Source: Taklimakanibacter lacteus (lineage in GTDB: Bacteria; Pseudomonadota; Alphaproteobacteria; Rhizobiales; Aestuariivirgaceae). Taken from it: a stretch of 64,000 nucleotides of DNA. The stretch covers positions 124,001 to 188,000 of the forward strand of contig QOZQ01000006.1 of NCBI GenBank assembly GCA_003576695.1, written 5' to 3'. This document shows positions 1-8,243 of this stretch, piece by piece; the stretch's first letter is position 1, and each line of letters starts with the position of its first letter. The notes beneath the pieces were generated by a model. It did not search any database. It saw only the letters and a program-made list of their open reading frames with translations, and was not told the origin of the DNA. Both the position numbers and the translations under genes were made by a program.

Positions 1-111
1 TCACGCTGGATAGCTCGAAAAAGAACAGAATCCACCCCAAATGGGACATGACGGCATATCGCCGTGCTCCTCAAATCCCGCCCTAAGCCTGGATGGGGAA
101 GGGTGAGCATC

Positions 112-1122
112 ATGAGTTTGGCAAAGTGGCGCAAGGGCCTGTTGCTGCTTGTATCGATGGTCTGCCTGGGAGCCTGTACCGGCCGGCCGTTGCAATCGGT
201 GTCGTTGGATGGCGAGGAATTGCCCTATTTCGGGATAATCTATTCTCTCCCGCGGGGATATCTGCCGGTGTCGATCAAGACGGACGCAAGCAACAACGTA
301 GTCATCACCGAGCCGACGCAGAAAATTCTGCCCGATCCGAATACGAAATTCTCGCTTACCCTGAGAAACAGCGCCTTCGCGCATGACGACCAGACCGTGA
401 CAACGACGGCTGATGGCTTGCTGTCCACTGTGAATGCCATCAACGAAGACCAGAGCGTGGAGATCGTCAAGAAGATCATCGAGCTCGTTACCAACGTAGC
501 GAAGGTCGGCGTGGTCAGGCTGGCAGCGCCGAGGCAGTTCTCGGTCACGACGGTCATCGACCCGTTCAATCCACGCGGCGAATTGCACCGGCTGGAAGAA
601 ATCACCGGTTTCAAGTTCGCCATCACGGATTTGTCGGGCGCGAAACTGCCACGCTACGACGAAGAATACGAGCGGCAGGTCACGGCCAGTTGCGATGCCA
701 GTGTGTGTTTCAGAATTCTGACCCCGGTGATGCTGACGATTTCGGGTCAGAGCAAGGAAAGTGAGGTCCTCGCCCGCTTTGTCGTTCTGGTGCCGAATCC
801 CCGCCTGATTGGAACCTATGATGTGAGAAGGGGGCCCTGCATCAAGAAGACCAACGAGCTGGCATTCACGAACGGCGTCCTGACGAAGATCCGCGTCGAC
901 AAGCCGAGCGAAGTCCTGGGCTGCCTTTCGATACCGATCGATGTCGCCAAGGCGATCGTTAGCATTCCGGCTGAGCTGTTCAAGGTCAAGCTCGAGAATA
1001 TCGGCCGCGACACGCAATTGGCGCAGGCGCAGACACAGGCAATCAATGCGCAGATCGCCTTGCTCAACGCCCAGGCTGCCTATCTGGCGCGCCAGCCCGC
1101 CCCGCCGCCTGCGCAGAATTGA
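112..1122 (+). CDS. Putative lipoprotein, unknown function
   Basis: A 336-residue protein with a lipoprotein signal: a short basic N-terminus, a Leu-rich stretch, then the lipobox LGAC with Cys22 as the lipidation site. I chose the ATG at 112 because it places the signal correctly and follows a purine-rich GGGGAAGGG; an upstream ATG at 64 would bury the signal. The mature part has no domain I recognise. Two Cys pairs occur near the middle and C-terminal third (for example around CDASVC), and the last 40 residues are Gln/Ala-rich, helical and end in a Pro run, possibly a coiled coil. It is convergent with frlD. Membrane anchoring is supported; the role is unknown. Confidence 0.75.
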   Translation: MSLAKWRKGLLLLVSMVCLGACTGRPLQSVSLDGEELPYFGIIYSLPRGYLPVSIKTDASNNVVITEPTQKILPDPNTKFSLTLRNSAFAHDDQTVTTTADGLLSTVNAINEDQSVEIVKKIIELVTNVAKVGVVRLAAPRQFSVTTVIDPFNPRGELHRLEEITGFKFAITDLSGAKLPRYDEEYERQVTASCDASVCFRILTPVMLTISGQSKESEVLARFVVLVPNPRLIGTYDVRRGPCIKKTNELAFTNGVLTKIRVDKPSEVLGCLSIPIDVAKAIVSIPAELFKVKLENIGRDTQLAQAQTQAINAQIALLNAQAAYLARQPAPPPAQN

Positions 1123-1179
1123 TCGGTGACGGCCGTATCAACTGTTCACGCCTTCGCGTCTCGCGATCCTGCGGTTGAA

Positions 1180-1980
1180 TCAATCCTGCGCGAAGCCGCC
1201 GAATATCCGGCAGGTCTCGGCGGCCGCGGCATGTCCCTCCACCAAGCATTCCGCGACGGGCCTGCCCGCGAGATGCGCCGACAGGAATCCGGCAATGAAG
1301 CTGTCGCCGGCGCCGGTCGTGTCCGTGACCGCAACCGGCAGCGCCGCGCCGCGGAAGAATTCACCACCTGAGGTGGCGAGCGATCCAAGCGGGCCGCGCA
1401 TGATGACGGCAAGCTTTGCACCGCCTGCAAGTGTTCGCTCGGCAAAGGCGCGCGCTTCGGCTTCGCTGCCGTCGGAAGAGATGAAAGCGATGGTGAGAGC
1501 GTCGGGCGTGATGTTCCGAGGCTCGGCATTGACCGAAAGGTCCTGCGAGACGCTCACCCCTGCCTGCACGAGCGCCCGCTTGGTGATGCCCGCATCATCG
1601 AGCCAGCCTATATGGACATGGCGCATCTTCATGAGCCGGATCATGTCTCTTTCATCGGGACGGTAGCCGCGGCAGACGCCGAAATCCTCCGACACGAAGT
1701 GACGGTCGCCGTCAGCGCCGGTGGCGATGACCGTGTGCGAGGTGCGTCCGCCGGCGATCGTCCTGAGCGAGGTCACATCGACGCTCTGCGACGCGAGGAC
1801 CTCTCGGGTTCGTCGCCCCTCCGGGTCATCGCCGACGGCGCCGAAATAAGCGGTCTCATGTCCGGCGCGGGCCAGATTGACCGCCACATTGACCGCATTG
1901 CCGCCGACCAGAGCGCGGTCGATCGGCGGCAGGTAGCGGTCGATGCAATTGTCGCCGACAGTCGCGATGCGGGCGATCAT
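1180..1980 (-). CDS. frlD: PfkB-family fructosamine kinase (FrlD-like)
   Basis: A 266-residue ribokinase-family sugar kinase. The N-terminus (ATVGDNCID, then GGNAVNVAV at about residues 26-34) closely resembles fructoselysine 6-kinase FrlD. The C-terminal DTTGAGDSF holds the PfkB catalytic Asp and anion hole near residue 226. It would phosphorylate an Amadori product (fructoselysine or another fructosamine) with ATP in the cytoplasm. The gene lies downstream of an FrlB-like deglycase on the same strand, which strengthens the assignment. The start at 1980 matches the FrlD N-terminus, but in-frame ATGs at 1998 and 2028 exist and none has a convincing Shine-Dalgarno sequence. The exact amino moiety cannot be read from sequence. 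Confidence 0.82.
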   Translation of the reverse strand: MIARIATVGDNCIDRYLPPIDRALVGGNAVNVAVNLARAGHETAYFGAVGDDPEGRRTREVLASQSVDVTSLRTIAGGRTSHTVIATGADGDRHFVSEDFGVCRGYRPDERDMIRLMKMRHVHIGWLDDAGITKRALVQAGVSVSQDLSVNAEPRNITPDALTIAFISSDGSEAEARAFAERTLAGGAKLAVIMRGPLGSLATSGGEFFRGAALPVAVTDTTGAGDSFIAGFLSAHLAGRPVAECLVEGHAAAAETCRIFGGFAQD

Positions 1981-2033
1981 GCGGCGTTGCCGAGGCATGA
2001 TGAATTCGCGCCGCGCGGTCTCCCCCATTCGTC

Positions 2034-2120
2034 ATGGCCGGGCCTCGACCCGGCCATCCAGACTTGACGCCATCTGGCTGTTGTATGGAGGGACTGGATG
2101 GCCGCCTCAAGGGCGGCCAT
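2034..2120. repeat. Two REP-like palindromes between frlB and frlD
   Basis: Two hairpins with related arms lie in the 178-bp gap. ATGGCCGGG (2034-2042) pairs with CCCGGCCAT (2049-2057) over a 6-nt loop. ATGGCCGCC (2098-2106) pairs with GGCGGCCAT (2112-2120) over a 5-nt loop. Both have the GGCCAT outer arm typical of short palindromic intergenic repeats in Rhizobiales. They could attenuate or stabilise the frlB-frlD transcript, but no T-tract follows, so I do not call them terminators. Confidence 0.65.
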
Positions 2121-2158
2121 GACGAGCTGGGTAAGTGATCGCCTCAGAACACTGCCTT

Positions 2159-3172
2159 TCAATAGGCGACGCGCTTGTAATAGCGCCGGGTGGTCAGCGG
2201 ATGATTGCGCAATTGCTCGATATGCGCGGAGAGGCGCTCGAGCTGGGTGGCGAGGATGACCGGCGACAGCAGCGCCCGCAGCGCCGGCGGGATATCGGGC
2301 AGGCTGGCTTCGCGCGGATCGATGACGGTGAGCTTGTCCGTATATTGCCGGGCGAATTGCTCGACGCGCTCGCCCACGGGCCGGTACTCGTCCTCACTCT
2401 TGAACAGGACGACGCTGACACCTTTCTCGACCAGCTCGAGCGTGCCGTGGAAGAAATCGGAGGCATGCACCGGGCGAGTGCGGATCCACTGCATCTCTTC
2501 CAGGATGCACATGCCGTAATAGAAGGCCTGCGGCCAGGCGGAGCCGGCGCCGGTGATGATGTGATAGGGCTCGTCCTTGAATTTTGCGGCAAGCGCCCCG
2601 GCGCGCGCCTCGAAGCCTGACTTCGCCGCGAGCAGCGCCTGCGGCAGCCGCGCGAAGGCGGGCGCCAGCACCTTGTGGAGATTGGCTTCGCCGCGATGCT
2701 GCAGCAGGGACAGAGCCAGCAGCAGGCCCTGGATATAGAAGGATTCCGACGACGTATCGTCCTCGGCGAAATTGACGAAGGCGCGGTCGGCCTGTCTGCC
2801 GAGCGGCGTGTCGGCATGGCCGACAAGGGTGAGGATGCGCGCCCCGCGGGCGCGGCAGAAATCGAGCGCCGCGATGCTTTCCCTGGTGGTGCCCGAAAGC
2901 GACGGGATCACGACCAGCGAGCGGGGGCCGAGCGAGCGGTGATCGGTGAGCACGAGCTCGGCCGATCGTTCGGTGAAGACTTTCAGGCGCGAATGGCTGG
3001 CGAGGAAGGAGGCGGCCGGATACATGAGGATGGCGGCCCCGCCGGTGCCGAGGAAGAACACGCTGTCGATGCCTTCCGCCACGTAGCGCGCCGCGGCCGC
3101 GTCGATTTCGGCTGCGAGCGCAACGGCTCCGGTCTCGATCTTGAGGAAACGCTCGGCGTCGAAATTCAGCAT
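2159..3172 (-). CDS. frlB: SIS-domain fructosamine-6-phosphate deglycase (FrlB-like)
   Basis: A 337-residue double-SIS sugar isomerase-fold protein. The first SIS half has FFLGTGGAA and the phosphate-binding PSLSGTTRES; the second has ITGAGSAWPQA. The C-terminus HPLTTRRYYKRV is characteristic of the FrlB/glucosamine-6-phosphate deaminase-like group. It should split a 6-phospho-fructosamine into glucose 6-phosphate and the free amine, working after FrlD. I chose ATG 3172 over an upstream TTG at 3187 because it has GAGA about six bases ahead. It is first in a two-gene unit with frlD; no Amadori-compound transporter or regulator is next to them. Other SIS enzymes (AgaS-type) are possible, but the kinase partner favours FrlB. 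Confidence 0.8.
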   Translation of the reverse strand: MLNFDAERFLKIETGAVALAAEIDAAAARYVAEGIDSVFFLGTGGAAILMYPAASFLASHSRLKVFTERSAELVLTDHRSLGPRSLVVIPSLSGTTRESIAALDFCRARGARILTLVGHADTPLGRQADRAFVNFAEDDTSSESFYIQGLLLALSLLQHRGEANLHKVLAPAFARLPQALLAAKSGFEARAGALAAKFKDEPYHIITGAGSAWPQAFYYGMCILEEMQWIRTRPVHASDFFHGTLELVEKGVSVVLFKSEDEYRPVGERVEQFARQYTDKLTVIDPREASLPDIPPALRALLSPVILATQLERLSAHIEQLRNHPLTTRRYYKRVAY

Positions 3173-3324
3173 GGGATCTCTCGGCAATCTTACGTTGGGA
3201 CCGCCCGGATTTAATGAAAGCGGTTCTGTTTCAAACGGTTGCAGCCAGCGGGGCTCCCTGGTCGGCCCCGATGTGCTACACGAAGCCTTCCGTCGGAATC
3301 AAGTGACATAAGGGGGGCAACGAA

Positions 3325-3831
3325 ATGCCCGGCAAGACGTCCAAAAAGCCGAAGAAGGTCGCAAAGAAAGCCGCTGCCAAGAAGACAGCGGTCAAACCGA
3401 GGAAGCCGCTGGCAAAACCGAAGTCCGGGGAGCCGGTCCTCCTCTCAGGCGGCAACCCGCAGATCGCCAAGGCCTATGGCGACGCGCCCGTCCAGGCCTA
3501 TATCGCGGCCATGCCGGGCTGGAAGAGCGGCGTCTGGCGCCATCTCGACGCGCTCATCACCCGCACTGTCCCCAATGTGCGCAAGGCGGTCAAATGGAAC
3601 TCGCCGCTTTACGGCATGGAGGACGACATCTGGTTCCTTGGCGTCCATTGCTTCGACAAATATATCAAGGTGGCCTTTTTCCGCGGCGCGTCGCTGCGCC
3701 CCGTCCCTCCGGACCCCTCCAGGCAGAAGGAGGTCCGCTATCTGAACATTCGCGAGGACGCCGATCTCGATGAAGCCCAGTTCGCCAGCTGGGTTAAGCA
3801 GGCCAGCCGATTGCCCGGCGAAAAGATGTGA
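3325..3831 (+). CDS. DUF1801 (YdhG/YjbR-like fold) protein
   Basis: A 168-residue protein preceded by a strong AGGGGGG ribosome-binding site. Residues 1-36 are a Lys/Ala/Pro tail resembling histone H1-like nucleic-acid-binding tails. Residues from about 45 carry the DUF1801 core, including VRKAVKWNSPLYG and the aromatic WFLGVHCFDKYIKVAFF strand. Family members are small cytoplasmic proteins of unknown biochemical role. The basic tail suggests nucleic-acid contact, which is inference. It is divergent from frlB and convergent with the SNF2 gene. Confidence 0.8.
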   Translation: MPGKTSKKPKKVAKKAAAKKTAVKPRKPLAKPKSGEPVLLSGGNPQIAKAYGDAPVQAYIAAMPGWKSGVWRHLDALITRTVPNVRKAVKWNSPLYGMEDDIWFLGVHCFDKYIKVAFFRGASLRPVPPDPSRQKEVRYLNIREDADLDEAQFASWVKQASRLPGEKM

Positions 3832-3838
3832 CGGCCAT

Positions 3839-3865
3839 GACCTTGCAGAGCTTTGCTGCAAGGTC
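3839..3865. terminator. Hairpin between convergent genes, possible bidirectional terminator
   Basis: GACCTTGCAG (3839-3848) and CTGCAAGGTC (3856-3865) form a perfect 10-bp stem with a 7-nt loop, 7 bases after the DUF1801 stop and 45 bases beyond the end of the convergent helicase gene. There is no clear T-tract on either strand, so intrinsic termination is likely but not certain. Confidence 0.5.
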
Positions 3866-3909
3866 CTCGTCCCGGAAGAGTGATCTTCAAGACGGTGTGA
3901 AGCGATGCG

Positions 3910-6432
3910 CTAGCCGCGCAGACGATCCGCCAGAACGGACAGCGCATCGGCAAGCCGGCGCACCGTTTCCGGTGGAGGAAGCGGGATCTTGAGACTCCTG
4001 GCCCCGGTGGCGGGATCCTGCTCGATTCGCAACTGTGCCTGAGCGCCTGAAGCGGCGGGCATCGTCAGGAGATCGATGAGCTGAACGCCAAGCCGCGCCA
4101 CGGCGAGCCATGGATCGGCATCACCGTCACGCGACGACGCTTCGGCGGCACCAGCGGGCGCGATTGTCGCGGCCATCGCGGGTTCGGCATCTTTGCTTGC
4201 CTCATCCGCAGGCATCGTGATGCCATTGGTCATTTCCTCGGTCGGCGCCACCGTCTCGCCTTGCCCCATTCGTCCGGTGACATTCTCCACTTCCTTCATG
4301 AACCGGGTGAGGCGCGAGCCGCCGAGCGAGATTTCCCCGCTGCCGCCGTCGAGAATCCCCGCCGACAGGGAGCGCTTGAATGCCAGCACCGAAAGCATGC
4401 CTTCCTCGATGGTTCCCTTGGCCACGAGATTGACGATCTGCACCGGCCGCGTCTGGCCCATGCGATGGATGCGCCCGATACGCTGCTCGAGGATCGCCGG
4501 ATTCCACGGCAGATCGAAATTGACGAGGGTCGATGCGTGCTGCAGGTTGAGTCCGGTGCTGCCGGCATCGGTGGACAGGAATACGCGGCAGGCCGGATCG
4601 TCGCGGAATCGCTCGACCAGTGCGGGGCGCTTATCGGAAGGCACGCCGCCATGGAAGCTCACATGGCCAAGACCGCGCGCATTCAGGCGGCGAGCGATGA
4701 TCTCGTGGGTCCTGGTCCATTGTGAAAACACCACCACCTTGGCTTGCGGTCCTGCCAACAGGCCATCAAGAAGCGCCGCCAGCTCGTCGGCCTTGACGCC
4801 ATGGTCGGTTTCCTGGTCGAGCAGATACGTGCTGTTGCAGGACATGCGCATGTTCTGCAGGGCGCAGGTCATGCGCCGCTGGTCACGCTCCGACAGATAG
4901 CGGGTCCGGCGCCAGCGCTGCACGATCTTTGCGACCTCATCGGCATTTTCACGATGATAGCGCATTTGCGCCTCGGTCATCGGCACCAGGAGATTCTGGT
5001 CGATCCGGCCCGGCAATTGCCGCAGCACCTCGGCCTTGCGCCGGCGGATCATGACGGGGGCCAGCGTCCGCCCGATCTTCTCAAGCCCGGTATAGCCGGT
5101 GACGCGGCCGGCTTCGTCCTTCACCTGATGCTCATGCAAGAGCTTCCAGGTCGGTCCCAGCCGGTATTGATCGACAAACTGGACAATCGAGATGAGCTCC
5201 TCCAGCTTGTTTTCCAACGGCGTGCCGGTGAGCACCACCGCGAAGGGACTGTCGATCCGCTTCAGGGCGCGCGCCGCGATCGTATTCCAGTTCTTCACCC
5301 GCTGCGCTTCATCGACGATCACCAGCTCGGGGGCCCACGCGGCGATCAGATCGAGATCCGTGTCGAGCTTCTCGTAGTTGGTGATCTTGCAGAAGTGCTC
5401 CAGAGCATAGTCCTTTTGCCTTTGCGCCCGCCCGCCGGAAAGGACGCGAATGGTCTCCGTATCCCGCCCGGAGAACCGCGTGATCTCATTGTGCCACTGA
5501 TATTTGAGCGATGTCGGACAGACGACCAGGACCTTCGAGATGCCGAAATGCCGTGCCAATATCTCCATCGCCGCGATCGCCTGAACGGTCTTGCCGAGGC
5601 CCATATCGTCGCCGATCAAGGCCCGTCCGGCGCGCACCGCAAACAGCACACCTTCGGCCTGATATGGAAAGAGCGGCACCTTGAGCAGCTTGGTCAGTCC
5701 CGGATCATCGACGCCACGTGGGAAAATCCTGTCCAGCGCGAGTGCCCGGTTTTCCGCATCGCGGCAACCGGCGATGAAATCGAGAGCGTCGTCATAGGCC
5801 CGCAACTCATGCCCGCTTCTGGAAGCGAGGGCCATGAAGCGATCCAGCGCAACGAAGCGCTCAGGCGGCAGCAGGCCATTCCTCCCGGCGTCGAACAACT
5901 CTCCGGCGGCCTTGCGCAAAGCCGGCGGACAATCGGTCCCGGCACGAAAATGTATGCTGCGCCGACCGTCATTGCGCAGATACAATTCGGAAAACATCGG
6001 CTGATAGCCGCGCGCGAACGCTTTCTTTGCACCTCTTTTCTTCTCCAGCCGGGCGAGGGTGAACTCGATATGCTTGCAGGTGCCGAGCTCGCTGGTGGCG
6101 TAATCGGGGCATGAGCAGAAGTTCCCGCCCGGTCCCTTTCCGCGGATCGCCACGCGATAGCTGGACTTCGACGCGGGATTGCTGATGCGGAACTCCGAGA
6201 AGAAGGGCTCATCGCCGAGATTCTCCATGCCGAAGCTCTGTTCTCGACCGAACTGGCGGCGCAAGCCGCGCTGCCATTCCGCGGGAGAAAGACCGGAAGG
6301 CGAGTGACTGCGAGAGAGCTTAGCCTCTCTGCTCCTGATCGGCCTGGTTTGGGCCGCCACCGACTTGCGTTCGAGTCTCACTTGTCCCCACTCGCTTGAT
6401 TTGACGGCTCGATTTTGCCACGCGCGGGGCAT
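3910..6432 (-). CDS. SWIM zinc-finger SNF2-family helicase
   Basis: An 840-residue Swi2/Snf2 ATPase. Residues 106-121 hold a SWIM zinc finger (CSC, then C119-K-H121). The ATPase core has Walker A GDDMGLGKT (274-282), Walker B DEAQ (374-377), motif III LTGTPLENK, and the C-terminal lobe with STDAGSTGLNLQ and QRIGRIHRMGQ. It should translocate on double-stranded DNA using ATP; SWIM-SNF2 proteins are thought to remodel DNA-protein complexes, but the bacterial role is not settled. The C-terminal 130 residues are low-complexity Ala-rich followed by a small helical segment. The ATG at 6432 has a weak ribosome-binding site and the first 45 residues are unconserved in character, so the true start may be somewhat downstream. 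Confidence 0.9.
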   Translation of the reverse strand: MPRAWQNRAVKSSEWGQVRLERKSVAAQTRPIRSREAKLSRSHSPSGLSPAEWQRGLRRQFGREQSFGMENLGDEPFFSEFRISNPASKSSYRVAIRGKGPGGNFCSCPDYATSELGTCKHIEFTLARLEKKRGAKKAFARGYQPMFSELYLRNDGRRSIHFRAGTDCPPALRKAAGELFDAGRNGLLPPERFVALDRFMALASRSGHELRAYDDALDFIAGCRDAENRALALDRIFPRGVDDPGLTKLLKVPLFPYQAEGVLFAVRAGRALIGDDMGLGKTVQAIAAMEILARHFGISKVLVVCPTSLKYQWHNEITRFSGRDTETIRVLSGGRAQRQKDYALEHFCKITNYEKLDTDLDLIAAWAPELVIVDEAQRVKNWNTIAARALKRIDSPFAVVLTGTPLENKLEELISIVQFVDQYRLGPTWKLLHEHQVKDEAGRVTGYTGLEKIGRTLAPVMIRRRKAEVLRQLPGRIDQNLLVPMTEAQMRYHRENADEVAKIVQRWRRTRYLSERDQRRMTCALQNMRMSCNSTYLLDQETDHGVKADELAALLDGLLAGPQAKVVVFSQWTRTHEIIARRLNARGLGHVSFHGGVPSDKRPALVERFRDDPACRVFLSTDAGSTGLNLQHASTLVNFDLPWNPAILEQRIGRIHRMGQTRPVQIVNLVAKGTIEEGMLSVLAFKRSLSAGILDGGSGEISLGGSRLTRFMKEVENVTGRMGQGETVAPTEEMTNGITMPADEASKDAEPAMAATIAPAGAAEASSRDGDADPWLAVARLGVQLIDLLTMPAASGAQAQLRIEQDPATGARSLKIPLPPPETVRRLADALSVLADRLRG

Positions 6433-6544
6433 GCCGGTAGACTCAAACGAGCCGATTTCAACAGATTCTCACGATGCGCGTCCGGCGGAGCGGTCCCCGG
6501 AGCGCCCATCGTATTGCAAAACGCGCTACACTCGTCTACATACC

Positions 6545-6560
6545 GTCTCTAACAGGAGAC
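6545..6560 (+). promoter_or_regulatory. Hairpin overlapping the antitoxin ribosome-binding site
   Basis: GTCTC (6545-6549) and GAGAC (6556-6560) are perfect complements. In RNA a further U-G pair leaves an AACA tetraloop. The right arm contains the AGGAGA Shine-Dalgarno of the DUF1778 gene (ATG at 6566). Folding would hide the ribosome-binding site. As DNA it could equally be an operator half-site dyad for antitoxin autorepression. Confidence 0.5.
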
Positions 6561-6565
6561 TTGCC

Positions 6566-6868
6566 ATGGCTCGCGCCGTCAAACGTAAGGAACACCCTCT
6601 TTCGATGAGGCTGCCCGAAACAGACATTGCCATTATCGACCGCGCGGCTTCCTTGCGCGGCCGTTCGCGCACCGACTTTGTGCGCGAGGCAGCAGTACGA
6701 GCGGCCGAGGATGTGTTGATGGAGACGTCGCCCATTCGAATGAGTTCCGCCGGTTTCAAGGCTTTCCTCACCGCGCTCTCCGGTCCGGCCAAGCCGGTTG
6801 CGGAAATGGTTGACCTCCTTCGGCGCAGGGCTCCATGGGAGACATCTGGTTCAAAAGCCAAAGGTTGA
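6566..6868 (+). CDS. DUF1778 ribbon-helix-helix antitoxin (TacA/AtaR-like)
   Basis: A 100-residue protein: an RHH N-terminus (KEHPLSMRLPETDIAIIDRAASLRGRSRTDFVREAA, residues about 7-42) followed by a C-terminal toxin-wrapping tail. DUF1778 proteins dimerise, bind operator DNA and neutralise GNAT tRNA-acetylating toxins. The start follows a clear AGGAGA and lies well inside a longer open frame that begins at 6365. The GNAT gene follows after 3 bases, the standard antitoxin-first order. It probably represses its own promoter in complex with the toxin. Confidence 0.85.
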   Translation: MARAVKRKEHPLSMRLPETDIAIIDRAASLRGRSRTDFVREAAVRAAEDVLMETSPIRMSSAGFKAFLTALSGPAKPVAEMVDLLRRRAPWETSGSKAKG

Positions 6869-6871
6869 AAC

Positions 6872-7381
6872 TTGCCGATCTCCGGCCCCGAGCCCCTGAC
6901 GGCCGCCCATGATCTTTCCGAGTTTTCGTGCGGCAAGCCCTCTCTCGACCGATGGCTGAGGACGCGAGCGTTGTCCAATCAGGAAAAAGGCTTTACCGCG
7001 GTTCTTGTTGTTCACGAGGACCAACACGTCATCGGCTATTACGGCCTTGCCCCCACCGCCGTCATACCGGCAACGCTGCCACGCTCCGTCCGGACCGGAC
7101 AACCGCCCGACCCCGTTCCCTGTCTCCTACTGGGTCAACTTGCGACAGACCAGCGCTGGACTGGCCAGGGGATTGGCACCAGCCTGCTCAAGCATGCGCT
7201 GCAACGCTGTGTCACTGCCGCGGGCCTCATCGGCGGTCGCGCCTTGATCGTCAACGCCGTCGACGTCGAAGCCGCGGAATTCTGGCGTCGGCGCGGCTTC
7301 ATTCCATCGCGTGATGATCCGCTGGTTCTGTTCCGGTCGATTGCCGATATCGCGGCGTCAATTGGCGCTTCCGCTGCCTGA
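6872..7381 (+). CDS. GNAT-family toxin (TacT/AtaT-like), catalytic Tyr replaced
   Basis: A 169-residue GNAT acetyltransferase. It has the family N-terminus ([24 protein letters not shown]) and the acetyl-CoA pyrophosphate loop QRWTGQGIG at 94-102. Homologous toxins acetylate the amino group of charged aminoacyl-tRNA and block translation. The start is a TTG at 6872, four bases after the antitoxin stop; no ATG is available upstream of the conserved N-terminus. In TacT and AtaT the catalytic Tyr sits in an FY-x3-GF motif, whereas here the motif reads FWRRRGF with Trp138. The enzyme may be inactive or use another residue. Confidence 0.82.
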   Translation: MPISGPEPLTAAHDLSEFSCGKPSLDRWLRTRALSNQEKGFTAVLVVHEDQHVIGYYGLAPTAVIPATLPRSVRTGQPPDPVPCLLLGQLATDQRWTGQGIGTSLLKHALQRCVTAAGLIGGRALIVNAVDVEAAEFWRRRGFIPSRDDPLVLFRSIADIAASIGASAA

Positions 7382-7436
7382 CGGCAATCGGCACCGCATT
7401 TCACGAAACCACGTCTTTTCAAGAGCTTACAGGGAC

Positions 7437-7512
7437 TGGTGGAGCAGAGGGGGATCGAACCCCTGACCTCGGCATTGCGAACGCCGCGCTCTCCCAACTG
7501 AGCTACTGCCCC
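7437..7512 (-). tRNA. tRNA-Ala (anticodon CGC)
   Basis: Reading the minus strand, the cloverleaf starts GGGGCAG at 7512, with D-arm GCTC/GAGC, an anticodon stem CGGCG/TGCCG (one G-T pair) enclosing TTCGCAA, a T-arm AGGGG-TTCGATC-CCCCT and acceptor 3' strand CTGCTCC. The anticodon is CGC, reading GCG alanine codons. The discriminator A is at 7440 and CCA is encoded (7437-7439). The acceptor pairs throughout with a single G-T wobble. Confidence 0.96.
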
Positions 7513-7632
7513 TTAGCTAGGACGGGGCTGTGTAGGGTCCGACAGCGCCACTGTCAAGCTTTGGCCGCCTTGCATGGGGGGCTTCGGCCCTTTACATCAG
7601 ACACCAGCTTTCCTCAGGCCTAGGATCCCAGC

Positions 7633-7920
7633 ATGCACCCCATTTTGTGGCTCATCCTCACCATTCTCGACATCTATTTCTGGATCCTGATCGCCATGGT
7701 GGTGATGAGCTGGCTCGTCGCCTTCAACATCATCAACAACCACAACAATTTCGTCCGCCAGGTCAATTATGCGCTCTACCGGCTGACCGATCCGGTGTTG
7801 CGGCCGATCCGCCGCTTCCTGCCCGATCTCGGCGGCCTCGATATATCGCCCATCATCGCCATCATCGCTCTGCAGTTCATCCGCTATCTCGTCGTCTATT
7901 ACGGTGTGCGCCTGCTTTGA
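7633..7920 (+). CDS. YggT family membrane protein
   Basis: A 95-residue protein with two hydrophobic segments (about 4-28 and 70-92) separated by the basic YggT signature TDPVLRPIRRFLPDLGGLDISPI. Members are inner-membrane proteins linked by context to osmotic or cell-division functions; the molecular role is not settled. It is followed directly by a DUF167 gene overlapping its stop, the same yggT-yggU order seen in other proteobacteria. Confidence 0.9.
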   Translation: MHPILWLILTILDIYFWILIAMVVMSWLVAFNIINNHNNFVRQVNYALYRLTDPVLRPIRRFLPDLGGLDISPIIAIIALQFIRYLVVYYGVRLL

Positions 7921-8243
7921 CGCGGCTGCCCTTCAAGCCCGATCGGGAAGGGGGCCTCCTCTTCCTGCGCGTGACGCCCAAATCCGCCCGGGCGGAAGTC
8001 TCGGGTCTCCATGAAGGCGCCGATGGCCGCGTGTCGCTCCAGGTCAAAGTCAGGGCGCAACCGGAAAAGGGCAAGGCCAATGAAGCGGCTATCGAGCTTC
8101 TGGCCGACGCTTTCGGCTTGCCCAAGAGGGCTTTCACCATCACCGCCGGTGAGACCGACCGCCTGAAGACGGTCAGGATCGCCGGCAACGCCACCGAAAT
8201 CGAGCGACGGCTCGCAACACTCGTTCAGGACCAGACGACATGA
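7917..8243 (+). CDS. DUF167 (YggU) family protein
   Basis: A 108-residue protein with the DUF167 core: [38 protein letters not shown], and [15 protein letters not shown]. The start is a TTG at 7917 overlapping the yggT stop as TTGA, implying translational coupling; no ATG precedes the conserved region. It ends in a 4-bp ATGA overlap with folD, so yggT, this gene and folD are probably one operon. The biochemical function is unknown. Confidence 0.86.
   Translation: MTRLPFKPDREGGLLFLRVTPKSARAEVSGLHEGADGRVSLQVKVRAQPEKGKANEAAIELLADAFGLPKRAFTITAGETDRLKTVRIAGNATEIERRLATLVQDQTT

Noticed and set aside
1-1017. 338-codon minus-strand open frame at the window edge
   Set aside because: Antisense to a lipoprotein gene that has a good start, lipobox and stop; the reverse frame has no such features.
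3839-3865. Rho-independent terminator with certainty
   Set aside because: The stem is perfect but no run of T follows on either strand, so it is listed only as a possible terminator.
6566-7512. Genomic island integrated at tRNA-Ala with the toxin-antitoxin pair as cargo
   Set aside because: I found no integrase and no second copy of the tRNA 3' end as an attachment repeat near the pair; flanking genes look like core genes.
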